From positions 124,001 to 188,000 of the IMG/VR virus record IMGVR_UViG_3300028920_000022: a DNA stretch of 64,000 nucleotides. One strand, written 5' to 3'. Below the pieces are notes generated by a model, which was not told where the DNA came from, made no database searches, and saw nothing but the letters and a program-made list of their open reading frames with translations. Source of the DNA: a virus. Of this stretch, positions 46,646 to 55,116 are shown in pieces (position 1 is the stretch's first letter; the number at the start of each line of letters is the position of its first letter). A program made the position numbers and the translations under genes.

Positions 46646-46823
46646 GAAACCTATTCGTGCAGCTCCGTGCCCGAAGTGCCGTAGTACCAACCTCGGATAT
46701 TGTTTCTGTTTCGGTTGGTTTAGTGTTATCTGCAACGCATGCGGATACAAAGGTCCGGAAACGCAGAACGATGTAACATACATTCAGGCGTGGAACGAGG
46801 TTCCTTATGAAGACACCGCGTGA
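46635..46823 (+). CDS. Lar-like zinc protein
   Basis: A 62-residue protein with CPKCRSTNLGY, then CNACGYKGPE and the C-terminal signature AWNEVP. This is the layout of the Lar restriction-alleviation family (CPxC ... CxxCG ... A-x2-WN). Lar modulates type I restriction; many phage homologues are untested. It overlaps the DUF551 gene by 17 bases. Confidence 0.75.
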   Translation: MENKKPIRAAPCPKCRSTNLGYCFCFGWFSVICNACGYKGPETQNDVTYIQAWNEVPYEDTA

Positions 46824-47196
46824 CATTCCTGTTTTAGAAAGAGAATTGCTAAACGAAGTATATGTGGACGTAGATCATCACATTGATGCTGGTGCTTATA
46901 TTTATTTTGGTTTTACCGCAGCCGCAGATTCCTGTTTGGAGAATTGGAAAAAAGAAATTATTGAATACGAAAATGGATGGAATTTTGTTCCCGGAGACGT
47001 GATGCCTTCGGAAAATGATATTGTTATAATTGCTTATTGTTGTACAGGTGGTAGCAAAGATTGTCATGTGGCTTTTGGGTATTTTGATTACGATCAAAAG
47101 AAATGGCGTTTAGAATGTGGTGCGGATCTCGAAGCGTCAGGTCGTGTCGTTTATGCTTGGCGTCATAAAATGCAGCCACCGGAGATGTTGAAATGA
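46807..47196 (+). CDS. DUF551-family protein
   Basis: A 129-residue protein. The C-terminal part GWNFVPGDVMPSENDIVIIA ... WRHKMQPPEM follows the DUF551 pattern (W-x-PV/VP ... LP/MP ... V-x-HWMPLPEPP). The N-terminal 55 residues are extra. Lar and DUF551 genes are frequent neighbours in phages. Function is unknown. Confidence 0.75.
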   Translation: MKTPRDIPVLERELLNEVYVDVDHHIDAGAYIYFGFTAAADSCLENWKKEIIEYENGWNFVPGDVMPSENDIVIIAYCCTGGSKDCHVAFGYFDYDQKKWRLECGADLEASGRVVYAWRHKMQPPEMLK

Positions 47197-47996
47197 GAAT
47201 CTTTTTAGTTCGGCACGGAGAATCCCAAGCAAATGTAGATAAATCTTTGCATAAGATTATTCCAGATCACGAAATTGCTCTAACCACAGAAGGAATGGAA
47301 CAGGCTCAGATTGCTGGACAAAAATTAAAAGAATACCTTAAAGATAATCCTACAGCAAGTATGGATCTGGGTTCATCCTTACTAGACAGCATTATTAATA
47401 TAGCGGCTAAACAAAAAGGTATTGGAGAAAAACAAGTAGCTAACGTCAAAGACTTGATAAGCAAACAAATATCTTCCGGCAAGAAAACTAAAGCCCGGTT
47501 ATGGCATTCGCCATATCGTAGAACCAGGGAAACGGCACGTATAATTTCTGGCGTGGCTCAGGAATATATTCTAGATGTTCGGGAACATATTTTACTTTGT
47601 GAACAACAGTTTGGTTTGTTTGATGGGCTAACAAAAGAAGAATCCAACGAAAAGTTTCCAGATGAATTTCAAACTTTCCAGCATGCTAAGAAATATAATG
47701 GAAAGTTTTGGGCTAGGTTTCCTATGGGAGAGTCTCCGTTTGATGCTGCGTGCAGAATTCACCAGGCATTTGGTACTTTTAAACGTGATGAGGAAAATAA
47801 GAACATCAATGATATAATTGTGGTTTGCCATGGGGCGGTATCCAAACTTTTTACAATGATGTGGCTTCATAAGGAACCGGAATGGTTTCAAAAGGAGCCT
47901 ACGTGTGGTAATTGTGGTATTCGTTTAATAGAAAACCACGAAGATAAAGGTTACATTTTTGGCGGGTGGTTAAATGGCAAAGAGTGGCACTCATAG
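47193..47996 (+). CDS. histidine phosphatase (phosphoglycerate-mutase-like)
   Basis: A 267-residue protein. LVRHGES at residues 6-12 (catalytic H8), HSPYRRTRETARI (second Arg) and IVVCHGAVSKLF (second catalytic His) define the family. An insertion of about 60 residues after the first motif (DLGSSLLDSIINIAAKQKGI) is unusual. The substrate may be a phosphoprotein, sugar phosphate or nucleotide. ATGA-coupled at the start. Confidence 0.85.
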   Translation: MRIFLVRHGESQANVDKSLHKIIPDHEIALTTEGMEQAQIAGQKLKEYLKDNPTASMDLGSSLLDSIINIAAKQKGIGEKQVANVKDLISKQISSGKKTKARLWHSPYRRTRETARIISGVAQEYILDVREHILLCEQQFGLFDGLTKEESNEKFPDEFQTFQHAKKYNGKFWARFPMGESPFDAACRIHQAFGTFKRDEENKNINDIIVVCHGAVSKLFTMMWLHKEPEWFQKEPTCGNCGIRLIENHEDKGYIFGGWLNGKEWHS

Positions 47997-48171
47997 CTTT
48001 GTTCCGACTGTTGGCGAAGAAAAATGTTTAAGTTATTTTCGTTGTGTTAACTGTGGGATGTTGGCATTTTTAGCGTATCCCAATTATTATATTATAGCCG
48101 AGCTGTATAATTGGGAAAGTTGTAAAGATTTTTCCTGTAATGAGTGGATTATTCGCGAAATAGTAAAATGA
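47974..48171 (+). CDS. CxxCG mini-protein with IIREIVK tail (tandem 1 of 3)
   Basis: A 65-residue protein whose ATG lies 23 bases inside the phosphatase end. SGTHSF, CVNCGMLAF, then FSCNEWIIREIVK. The tail codons GAAATAGTAAAA lack TATAAT, so the tail here is conserved only as protein. Confidence 0.7.
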   Translation: MAKSGTHSFVPTVGEEKCLSYFRCVNCGMLAFLAYPNYYIIAELYNWESCKDFSCNEWIIREIVK

Positions 48172-48389
48172 TTAAGATAGGAACTCATATTTTTGTTAGA
48201 TCAGAAACTCCGTCCGGCGGATGTAAACCATTCATTTATTTTAAGTGTAATAAATGCGGAATGTTTGTATTCGATTTTGTATTCGATTCTGCACTTGAAT
48301 CACGGTATATTATTTCTGGAGCATGTAGTGAAAAGATGCCTGAAAAATTCACATGTGATGAATGGATTGTTCGTTCTATAATTAAATGA
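48168..48389 (+). CDS. CxxCG mini-protein with IVRSIIK tail (tandem 2 of 3)
   Basis: A 73-residue protein from ATG 48168 (ATGA overlap). IGTHIFVRSE, CNKCGMFVF, then FTCDEWIVRSIIK. Closest in layout to the 9883 and 48386 copies. Confidence 0.7.
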   Translation: MIKIGTHIFVRSETPSGGCKPFIYFKCNKCGMFVFDFVFDSALESRYIISGACSEKMPEKFTCDEWIVRSIIK

Positions 48390-48604
48390 GCCATAAATTT
48401 AGTTATAATTTGAAAAAAGAAATGCGTATTTCTGTAGGCACACATAAATTACGATGGTGTTTGCATGACGATTTAGATTATTTTGTTTGTGAGAAATGTG
48501 GAATTTTAACTTTTAAATCGCGTAGAAAATGGATAACTTACGATTGGCTACCAATAACAACATTTACTTGCGACGAGTGGATAATCAAATCGGTGATAGA
48601 GTGA
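48386..48604 (+). CDS. CxxCG mini-protein with IIKSVIE tail (tandem 3 of 3)
   Basis: A 72-residue protein (ATGA overlap). An extra N-terminal MSHKFSYNLKKEMRI precedes VGTHKLRW, CEKCGILTF, then FTCDEWIIKSVIE. The stop is followed 4 bases later by the next ATG. Confidence 0.7.
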   Translation: MSHKFSYNLKKEMRISVGTHKLRWCLHDDLDYFVCEKCGILTFKSRRKWITYDWLPITTFTCDEWIIKSVIE

Positions 48605-48608
48605 TATT

Positions 48609-48914
48609 ATGTCTATAATATACAAACCAGGAAACGTATCACCAGATCGATATGCATATTTGGTTGGCTGTATAGAAACTAACTCTCCATATCGCATGAT
48701 TAGAGTAGATATCTATGGGTCTAATGCTTTGAATTCGACCCACATGAGTTCTGAATGTTATGTGGATATTTTACAAGCCACTGGCAAAACTTACGAAGAA
48801 GCTTGCAATAATTTAATTTCTATTATAACCGCCACCCCAATGTTTCGTTGGATAGTGGATTTGTTACCAGAACGTCTTCAACGCGAAATAACTATTAAGG
48901 ATATAATAACCTAG
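48609..48914 (+). CDS. hypothetical protein with IKDIIT tail
   Basis: A 101-residue protein without CxxC, unrelated to the preceding trio in its body (SSECYVDILQATGKTYEEAC). It ends REITIKDIIT. It is the last gene of its strand run and is convergent with the minus-strand gene, so here the tail cannot serve a downstream start. Confidence 0.7.
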   Translation: MSIIYKPGNVSPDRYAYLVGCIETNSPYRMIRVDIYGSNALNSTHMSSECYVDILQATGKTYEEACNNLISIITATPMFRWIVDLLPERLQREITIKDIIT

Positions 48915-49366
48915 TACCCAGATCCTGGTGGCGTCCAGTAGGGGTTTCTAATTTTCTTGGGCTTGGCAGGTCCAGGCTTTTTGTTTTTCCCGCTGCCCCC
49001 ACAGAGCTGGCATATTTTATTTGTATCTTTCCAACCAAGGAATCTGCCCGTTCCTTTACAGGCAAGGCATAATCCTTTTTCTTCCAATTCTTCCTGTAGT
49101 TTTTTAGCTTTAATTCCCCGCTCTTTCATTTCTGCTTTTTCTTCAGGGGTCCATTCAATATCCTCTTCTTCACCAATCGTCCCCTCTCCTTCACAGGTGG
49201 GGCAGACGGTTTCTACAGTGTAGTGTCCCCTGGCATCAGAATATTTGTCCTCAGATTCATAACCTAAACCGCCACAATCTGGACAATCTTCAATTGCAGC
49301 GAGTTTTCGGGCGAAGTATTTTGCAAGCTTGGTTATATGCATACTTGAATGTTGATTTATTGACAT
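48911..49366 (-). CDS. DnaJ-type zinc-domain protein without J-domain
   Basis: A 151-residue protein (ATG 49366, or 49342 giving MHITKLAKYFARKL). Four CxxCxGxG motifs are present: CPDCGGLG, CPTCEGEG, CLACKGTG, CQLCGGSG, i.e. the complete DnaJ zinc domain split by a charged helix. Glycine/proline/lysine-rich end. The N-terminal LAKYFARKLA helix matches the shared motif found on possible virion proteins. It may be a small chaperone for protein folding in the particle or cell. Confidence 0.75.
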   Translation of the reverse strand: MSINQHSSMHITKLAKYFARKLAAIEDCPDCGGLGYESEDKYSDARGHYTVETVCPTCEGEGTIGEEEDIEWTPEEKAEMKERGIKAKKLQEELEEKGLCLACKGTGRFLGWKDTNKICQLCGGSGKNKKPGPAKPKKIRNPYWTPPGSGY

Positions 49367-49388
49367 GGTACGGTTTCTCTGTTAAAAA
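49360..49388 (+). promoter_or_regulatory. candidate sigma70-like promoter
   Basis: TTGACA (49360-49365), 17 bases, then TAAAAA (49383-49388), in the divergent gap before ATG 49398. The -10 match is weak. Confidence 0.4.
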
Positions 49389-49397
49389 TGAGCCATC

Positions 49398-50576
49398 ATG
49401 AACTTCGATTTGAAAAAACATACGATATTTTTGACACTAGCAGGTTCTAGGGCTTACGGTTTTGCCTCTCCAGATAGTGATTGGGATTATCGTGGGGTAG
49501 CCATTCCTCCACTGGATACCTATATTGGGATCAAAGACCGGTTTGAACAATCTACCGATCAGAAAACTAGACATTTGTGGAAGAATTATCCGGGTGTTGT
49601 TGAGCCAGAAGCAGATATGCAGGTATATGAATTAACTAAATTCGTGCGTTTAGCTACTCAATGCAATCCTTCTATTATTGAAATATTGTTTACCGACCCC
49701 TCTACTCATTTAATTAAGCATCCGGTGATGGATCGATTGCTGGATAATAACAGAATGTTTCTCTCAAAGCAAGCCAAAGATCGGTTCTGTGGGTATGCGT
49801 TTTCCCAACTAAAAAGAATTCAACGTCATAAAAAATGGCTAGACAATCCTCCCACCAAGTGCCCGGAAAGAAAAGATTTCGGTTTGCCAGAGAAGAAAAT
49901 TATTCCTTTAGATCAAATTGGTGCAGCTGACGCTTTAATTCAAAGAGATTTGGATACCTTTATGGTGGAACAAACCGATCTACCTGAGCATACTAAAATA
50001 GCATTCAAGAACGAATTGCACAAGATTCTGAGAGCTACTTGGTTGGCTATCAACGGTTCTGTACCTTACCCTGTAGATGAATTTGATGACGATGCTCAGT
50101 GGAATAGTACGGAGGAAGCTTTACGGGACATGGTTTCTCGGTACGAGGGTTTCAGCGAAAACTTTTTAGAAATTCTTGGAAAAGAAAAGAAATATCGCAG
50201 AGCTAAACAAGAATGGGATCAATATCAACATTGGGTAAAGAATCGCAATCCCGACCGTGCTAAATTGGAAAGAAAATTCCAGTATGATTGTAAACACGCC
50301 ACACATTTATACAGGCTCATAAAGATGGCGAGAGAAATATTAGAAACCGGCGAAGTGAAGGTATTACGCCCTGATGCCGAAGAATTAAAAGCAATTCGCA
50401 ATGGTGCTTTAACTTATGAACAGGTAGTAGAATTTGCAGAAAAAGAGGACGCTGCTCTTGTCGAGGTTGCCAGGAAATCCAACTTACCTAAACACCCCGA
50501 TGTAAATAAAATACATCAAATCACTTACGAAATGATTTTGGAATTTAATGGGTACTTCGAAAAACACACAATCTAA
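49398..50576 (+). CDS. predicted nucleotidyltransferase (YcgL/COG3541-like)
   Basis: A 392-residue protein. LAGSRAYGFASPDSDWDYRG (G16-S17, then D28 and D30) is the polymerase-beta superfamily active site, GS-x-AYG-x5-SD-x-D. It continues with DMQVYELTKFVRLATQCNPS, typical of this large predicted-nucleotidyltransferase family found in phages. The target (tRNA, protein or nucleotide) is unknown; an RNA-repair role would fit the ligases and Thg1-like protein. Confidence 0.8.
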   Translation: MNFDLKKHTIFLTLAGSRAYGFASPDSDWDYRGVAIPPLDTYIGIKDRFEQSTDQKTRHLWKNYPGVVEPEADMQVYELTKFVRLATQCNPSIIEILFTDPSTHLIKHPVMDRLLDNNRMFLSKQAKDRFCGYAFSQLKRIQRHKKWLDNPPTKCPERKDFGLPEKKIIPLDQIGAADALIQRDLDTFMVEQTDLPEHTKIAFKNELHKILRATWLAINGSVPYPVDEFDDDAQWNSTEEALRDMVSRYEGFSENFLEILGKEKKYRRAKQEWDQYQHWVKNRNPDRAKLERKFQYDCKHATHLYRLIKMAREILETGEVKVLRPDAEELKAIRNGALTYEQVVEFAEKEDAALVEVARKSNLPKHPDVNKIHQITYEMILEFNGYFEKHTI

Positions 50577-51903
50577 TGCTCAGTCAGCAATACAACAATT
50601 AACTAAACAGCTACAAACAGCAACTGACCGAGCGCAAATTACCACAATTAAACAAGCTCTACAAGTATTATCTAAATACGCCGGTCCTCCGCAACCGTCT
50701 CCACCACAACAGCCAATTAATACTGCCGCTTTACAAAAGGCTGTAAACGGAAAGGCGAACAATCTTCCTGCTCCGCCTAAGCCGTTTCACACACCTCCCG
50801 GTAAGACTCGCAAACTTGGGCAAATAAAACAAGCCCAAAGTGCCGGCACAAGTTATAAAGATTTTTTAAAGCGAGCATTATCTGGGGTTTCCCAAGATGA
50901 GGTTGTGGATACTAAGATTTTGAGGGAACAGCTGGGGCTTCCTCAAGAAGAACCGGAGCAAACAAAAAATCTATATTTAATGGAAGATTTAACCGAGGCA
51001 GAAAAGTTTACTTTATTTCGTGGTATAAATGAAAGACTCGGTGTTTATTTTGATAGTTTTAAACCAGCAGTACGTGCGCAAGACCATACAAAATACAACT
51101 CTGTTTGTTACCATACTACAACCGCTTATTCTTATAAACCAGAACTTAATTTTGAAATAAAACCAGAAAATGTTACAGAAGAAAAAGTTATTAAAGCTTG
51201 TTTATTAATTGCAGAAAAAGAACGATTATTTAATACTGATAATAAAGAAACCGCTACAGATCTTATGGGCAAAGAAGATCAGAACAGCGAAGACGATGTT
51301 GGATTAATTAAAAAGGTTGGTTCCAAAGTACTTAAGGAATTGTATCATAATTCCGGAGACATAGATAAGGTAGAAATCATGGAAGCTCTTGATCATTATA
51401 AAGAACAGGGAAAAGTTGTATCCGTATTAGAGGATTCGCAAAAAGCATACGCAGATATACATACACTTACAGACAAGTACTCTATCAGAATTGGAGACGG
51501 AGAACGGTTTGTAGCATCCGACAAGGTAAAAATAACCTTTAGAGATCCTTCCGACAACCCCTCTTGGGCTATGTGGTTCTTAGATGCCGTACCATTATCT
51601 AAGGTGCCCGACAGAAGTGCCATGTTTTTCTTACCTAAAGATCAATGGGACAAGTATTATCCAGAACCGTTGGAGAGTTTTCCTATCATTTGTCACGCCT
51701 CTTTATGGCAGTTACCTGATAACCAGACCGGAGTGTTATTGCACACAGCCTGGCATAATTTAGCAGTAGCTTATAGGTGGCAAATAGATAAACCGTTGGA
51801 TGTGGCAAGAATAATGTTCAAGGCAGTATCCCATCCAGCACATATTGCCCGCAATTTTGGATTTGCCCCGCAAATTCGGGAACCCGGAGAGGCTTGGTTT
51901 TGA
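50548..51903 (+). CDS. large hypothetical protein (possible virion protein)
   Basis: A 451-residue protein overlapping the previous gene by 29 bases. The N-terminal 110 residues are low complexity, rich in Gln, Pro and Ala (PPQPSPPQQP). A helical middle is followed by a beta-rich C-terminal domain with DNPSWAMWFLDAVPLSKVP. The disordered N-terminus and size suggest a structural or packaged protein. No family is recognised. Confidence 0.65.
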   Translation: MGTSKNTQSNAQSAIQQLTKQLQTATDRAQITTIKQALQVLSKYAGPPQPSPPQQPINTAALQKAVNGKANNLPAPPKPFHTPPGKTRKLGQIKQAQSAGTSYKDFLKRALSGVSQDEVVDTKILREQLGLPQEEPEQTKNLYLMEDLTEAEKFTLFRGINERLGVYFDSFKPAVRAQDHTKYNSVCYHTTTAYSYKPELNFEIKPENVTEEKVIKACLLIAEKERLFNTDNKETATDLMGKEDQNSEDDVGLIKKVGSKVLKELYHNSGDIDKVEIMEALDHYKEQGKVVSVLEDSQKAYADIHTLTDKYSIRIGDGERFVASDKVKITFRDPSDNPSWAMWFLDAVPLSKVPDRSAMFFLPKDQWDKYYPEPLESFPIICHASLWQLPDNQTGVLLHTAWHNLAVAYRWQIDKPLDVARIMFKAVSHPAHIARNFGFAPQIREPGEAWF

Positions 51904-52094
51904 TGTCTGAAAAAATATCAAAATGTCCAAATTGTAATTCTATTTCTGTTTCTACATTAATTGTTTATAACCCAGACACACTAAACATGAATTGCGATTG
52001 TCTTTTTAAATGTAATGATTGTAAAAATGAGTGGAATGGGCAAAGAACATCTGAAGCATATAGAATTAAGCGGGATAGGGGTGAGATTATTTAA
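51903..52094 (+). CDS. zinc-ribbon mini-protein
   Basis: A 63-residue protein from ATG 51903 (TGATG overlap). CPNCNSISV and CNDCKNEWNG form a two-pair zinc ribbon separated by 24 residues. It lacks the H-x-aromatic and tail features of the CxxCG family. Function is unknown. Confidence 0.65.
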   Translation: MSEKISKCPNCNSISVSTLIVYNPDTLNMNCDCLFKCNDCKNEWNGQRTSEAYRIKRDRGEII

Positions 52095-52927
52095 TGTCCA
52101 AGTGGAGACCTGCACGTGCATGTACATACGTAATTCCAGATATTCATGGACATTATGATTGTTTAAAGTCTATTTGTAAACGCATTTTACCATTGCGTGA
52201 TCAAGATAAAATTATCTTTTTAGGGGACTATATTGATCGTGGTCCGGACTCGGCTAAAGTTTTGGATTATATTATTTCTTTACATGATAAATATGAAGAA
52301 AGAATTATTCCTTTAATTGGAAACCATGAATGGTTATTATTAGCAGGTTTAGGTTTGGTTTCACATAATTGGGAAAAACATTTAGACTCTCCCTTTTCTA
52401 TTTGGATGAGAGAAGGTGGAGTAAAAACTATAGAATCCTATGCTAAAGATACCAGTTTGGATTTAACTGATATAATTACATTAAAACCAGACCGAATTAA
52501 AGATATAATTACAGAATCTCATATCGAGTTTATGCTTAATAATTTATATTTGTTTTACGAAGACAGTAAGTATATTTTTGTTCACGGAGGGTGTGATCCT
52601 ACGCAGACATTAGATTCATCATGGATGGAAACGTTTATTTGGGATCGTTCGTTATACCAATTGGCTAAAAACTTTGCAGCATCTGGTCGAGAGCTACCAT
52701 GGGACAAAACAGTTGTTTGTGGACATTCTGCAAATGGTCCCTGGATTAATGAAAAACTTATGATGTTAGATTGTTCCAATTCGAAAAAGCTATTGGTGGT
52801 AGAATTAAATTCTATGGAAGCTTTTGCTGCTGGTAGGGGTAATGTTCGTTTGGAACGAATAAAATTGGTTAATGGCGACAACAAGATTAAAAACAAGGTT
52901 AAACCTATGTTTAGGCGGGTAAAATAA
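52094..52927 (+). CDS. calcineurin-like Ser/Thr phosphatase (copy 2)
   Basis: A 277-residue protein. PDIHGHYD (D16, H18), FLGDYIDRGPDS, LIGNHEWLLL, FVHGGCDP and CGHSANG follow the lambda-phosphatase/PPP order. Likely a protein phosphatase or dinucleoside tetraphosphatase. TAATG-coupled to the preceding gene, and 2 bases before the topoisomerase gene. Confidence 0.9.
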   Translation: MSKWRPARACTYVIPDIHGHYDCLKSICKRILPLRDQDKIIFLGDYIDRGPDSAKVLDYIISLHDKYEERIIPLIGNHEWLLLAGLGLVSHNWEKHLDSPFSIWMREGGVKTIESYAKDTSLDLTDIITLKPDRIKDIITESHIEFMLNNLYLFYEDSKYIFVHGGCDPTQTLDSSWMETFIWDRSLYQLAKNFAASGRELPWDKTVVCGHSANGPWINEKLMMLDCSNSKKLLVVELNSMEAFAAGRGNVRLERIKLVNGDNKIKNKVKPMFRRVK

Positions 52928-52929
52928 TT

Positions 52930-55116
52930 ATGGCAAAAGATACACTTGTTATTGTTGAATCCCCTAACAAAATAAAAAAGATTTCCAGTTATCTAGGTAA
53001 GGGCTTTATTGTTCGTGCCAGTGTTGGACATATTATAGATTTAGCTATAGGAAATAAACAATTTCCTTTAGGGGTTGATTTAGAAAATGATTATAAACCC
53101 AAGTATCGTATTTTAGCAGATAAAAAAGATGTAGTTAAATCTTTAATTGATGCCGCAACTGGTGCTGACAAAATCTATCTAGCTACCGACCCTGATCGTG
53201 AAGGCGAAGCTATTGCTTGGCACTTAAAAGATTGTTTGGAATCTACCGGCAAACCGATCAAACGTGTTACTTTTAATGCCGTTACCAAATCCGCCGTTAA
53301 TACAGCAATTAAAAACCCAGGGGATTTGAACGAAGATTTGTTTGATGCCCAGCAGGCACGAAGAGTTTTAGATAGAATTGTTGGATTCATGGCGAGCGAA
53401 CAGCTTCGTCATTTTTTTGGACCCCACCTTTCCGCAGGTAGAGTTCAGTCCGTTGCTGTCCGTTTAATTGTGGATCGTGAGCGTGAAATAGAAAATTTTG
53501 TCCCAGAAGAGTATTGGAATATTGCCGCCAACCTAGCTAAACCCGCGAATTTACAGGAGAAATTCGTAGCCAAATATACTAAAAAGGTTACGGACGAAAA
53601 AACAGCAAAAAAGATTAAAACAGATCTTGACAAAGACAATTATGTGATTAAGGACGTGATTTCCAAAGAGAAGAGTAGAAACCCACTTCCGCCATTAACC
53701 ACACCAAGTCTACAGAAGGCGGTAGGAAACAGGTATGGTTTTTCGGTTTCTAAAACAATGCGAGCCGCCCAGTCACTGTATGAATCAGGATTTGTAACGT
53801 ATATTCGCACAGATTCTCAACGAATTGAACCGGAAGCAATTAAGTCTGTAAGAGATTATTTAACAAAAAATAATTACAAAGTTCCTACTAAACCTAATAT
53901 TTATGGTAGCAAAGGGTCAGCACAAGATGCTCATGAATGTATTAGACCTACCGATATATTACAGGAACCACATAAAGTATTTTTAAGCGATGATCATCAG
54001 AAGGTATATAGGGTTATTTGGGAACGATTTGTAGCTTCTCAAATGGAGCCCGCGGTTTATGATACAGTTAGTGTTACCGTGGAATCTTCTAGCGGGCATT
54101 TGTTAAAAGCTAATGGTAGAACCTTAAAATACGAAGGCTGGCTAGCAATTGCTACAGATCACAAGAAACAGGGCAAAGATGATATTCAATTACCAGTCCT
54201 GGCACAAAAAGACAAGGTTGTTCTTGTACCACCGAAGGTGAAAGCAGAGCAGAAGTTTACCCAGCCACCCCCACGGTTTACTGAGGTTGGTTTGGTAGAT
54301 GAATTGGAAAAGAAAGGCATTGGTAGACCTTCTACTTATGCTGCAATTATTGAAAAGATTCGTGGTAGAAACTATGTTGAGGTTTTAAAAAAGTCTTATC
54401 ATGCCACAGATTTAGGCAAGAAGGTGGTGGATTCTTTAGCGAAACATTTCCAATTTATGGATTATCAGTATACAGCTCACATGGAAACCAGACTGGATAA
54501 GGTAGCCGATGGTGAGCTGGGCTATGTGGAAATGTTGGACGAATTTTTTATACCATTCCAGAAAGAATGTCACAAAGCCGAGCTACAGGAATCTCCAGAT
54601 TACGGAATTCCATGCCCAGAATGTAGCGAGAGAACTATTTTAAGGCATGGAAGGTTTGGTTTTTATTTAGCTTGTATTAATCGTCCTGATTGTAAAGGGA
54701 CTATTAGTGTTAATATTGAAGACGGAAAACCTGTAATTAAAGAGTTTTATGAAAAGAAAGTAGTGCCGGGAGTAAAGTGTCCCAATTGTAATGCAGGGAT
54801 GTGCCGTCGAGATGGGAAGTTTGGACCATTCTATTCTTGTGAAAAGTATCCAAAGTGCAAAGGATCTGCAAAAATACCTTTCGGTAAGAAATGTTCCGAC
54901 TGTGGTGAGGAATTATTTTTAACTGTTTTTTATCGCAATGGAACGGGGCAGAAAAAACTCGCTTGCATGGGTTATCCAAATTGTAAACACATAGAAGATG
55001 TTCCCGAAGATGCTGCCAATGATTGGATAGATCCGGTTAAGATTCAGCCGCCCAAACGCAAAAGAACAGCTAAAAAAGTATTAAGTGCTTCTAGAAAGAA
55101 GAAAAAATCAAAATGA
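52930..55116 (+). CDS. topA: DNA topoisomerase I (type IA)
   Basis: A 728-residue protein. The Toprim domain is LVIVESPNKIKKI with TDPDREGEAIAW. The active-site tyrosine is Y291 in VTYIRTDSQRI. RPSTYA is also present. Three C-terminal zinc ribbons follow (CPECSERT, CPNCNAGM, CSDCGEEL) and a lysine-rich end. It relaxes negatively supercoiled DNA. Length and domains match cellular TopA; type IA enzymes are uncommon in phages. ATGA-coupled to the AAA+ gene. Confidence 0.95.
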   Translation: MAKDTLVIVESPNKIKKISSYLGKGFIVRASVGHIIDLAIGNKQFPLGVDLENDYKPKYRILADKKDVVKSLIDAATGADKIYLATDPDREGEAIAWHLKDCLESTGKPIKRVTFNAVTKSAVNTAIKNPGDLNEDLFDAQQARRVLDRIVGFMASEQLRHFFGPHLSAGRVQSVAVRLIVDREREIENFVPEEYWNIAANLAKPANLQEKFVAKYTKKVTDEKTAKKIKTDLDKDNYVIKDVISKEKSRNPLPPLTTPSLQKAVGNRYGFSVSKTMRAAQSLYESGFVTYIRTDSQRIEPEAIKSVRDYLTKNNYKVPTKPNIYGSKGSAQDAHECIRPTDILQEPHKVFLSDDHQKVYRVIWERFVASQMEPAVYDTVSVTVESSSGHLLKANGRTLKYEGWLAIATDHKKQGKDDIQLPVLAQKDKVVLVPPKVKAEQKFTQPPPRFTEVGLVDELEKKGIGRPSTYAAIIEKIRGRNYVEVLKKSYHATDLGKKVVDSLAKHFQFMDYQYTAHMETRLDKVADGELGYVEMLDEFFIPFQKECHKAELQESPDYGIPCPECSERTILRHGRFGFYLACINRPDCKGTISVNIEDGKPVIKEFYEKKVVPGVKCPNCNAGMCRRDGKFGPFYSCEKYPKCKGSAKIPFGKKCSDCGEELFLTVFYRNGTGQKKLACMGYPNCKHIEDVPEDAANDWIDPVKIQPPKRKRTAKKVLSASRKKKKSK

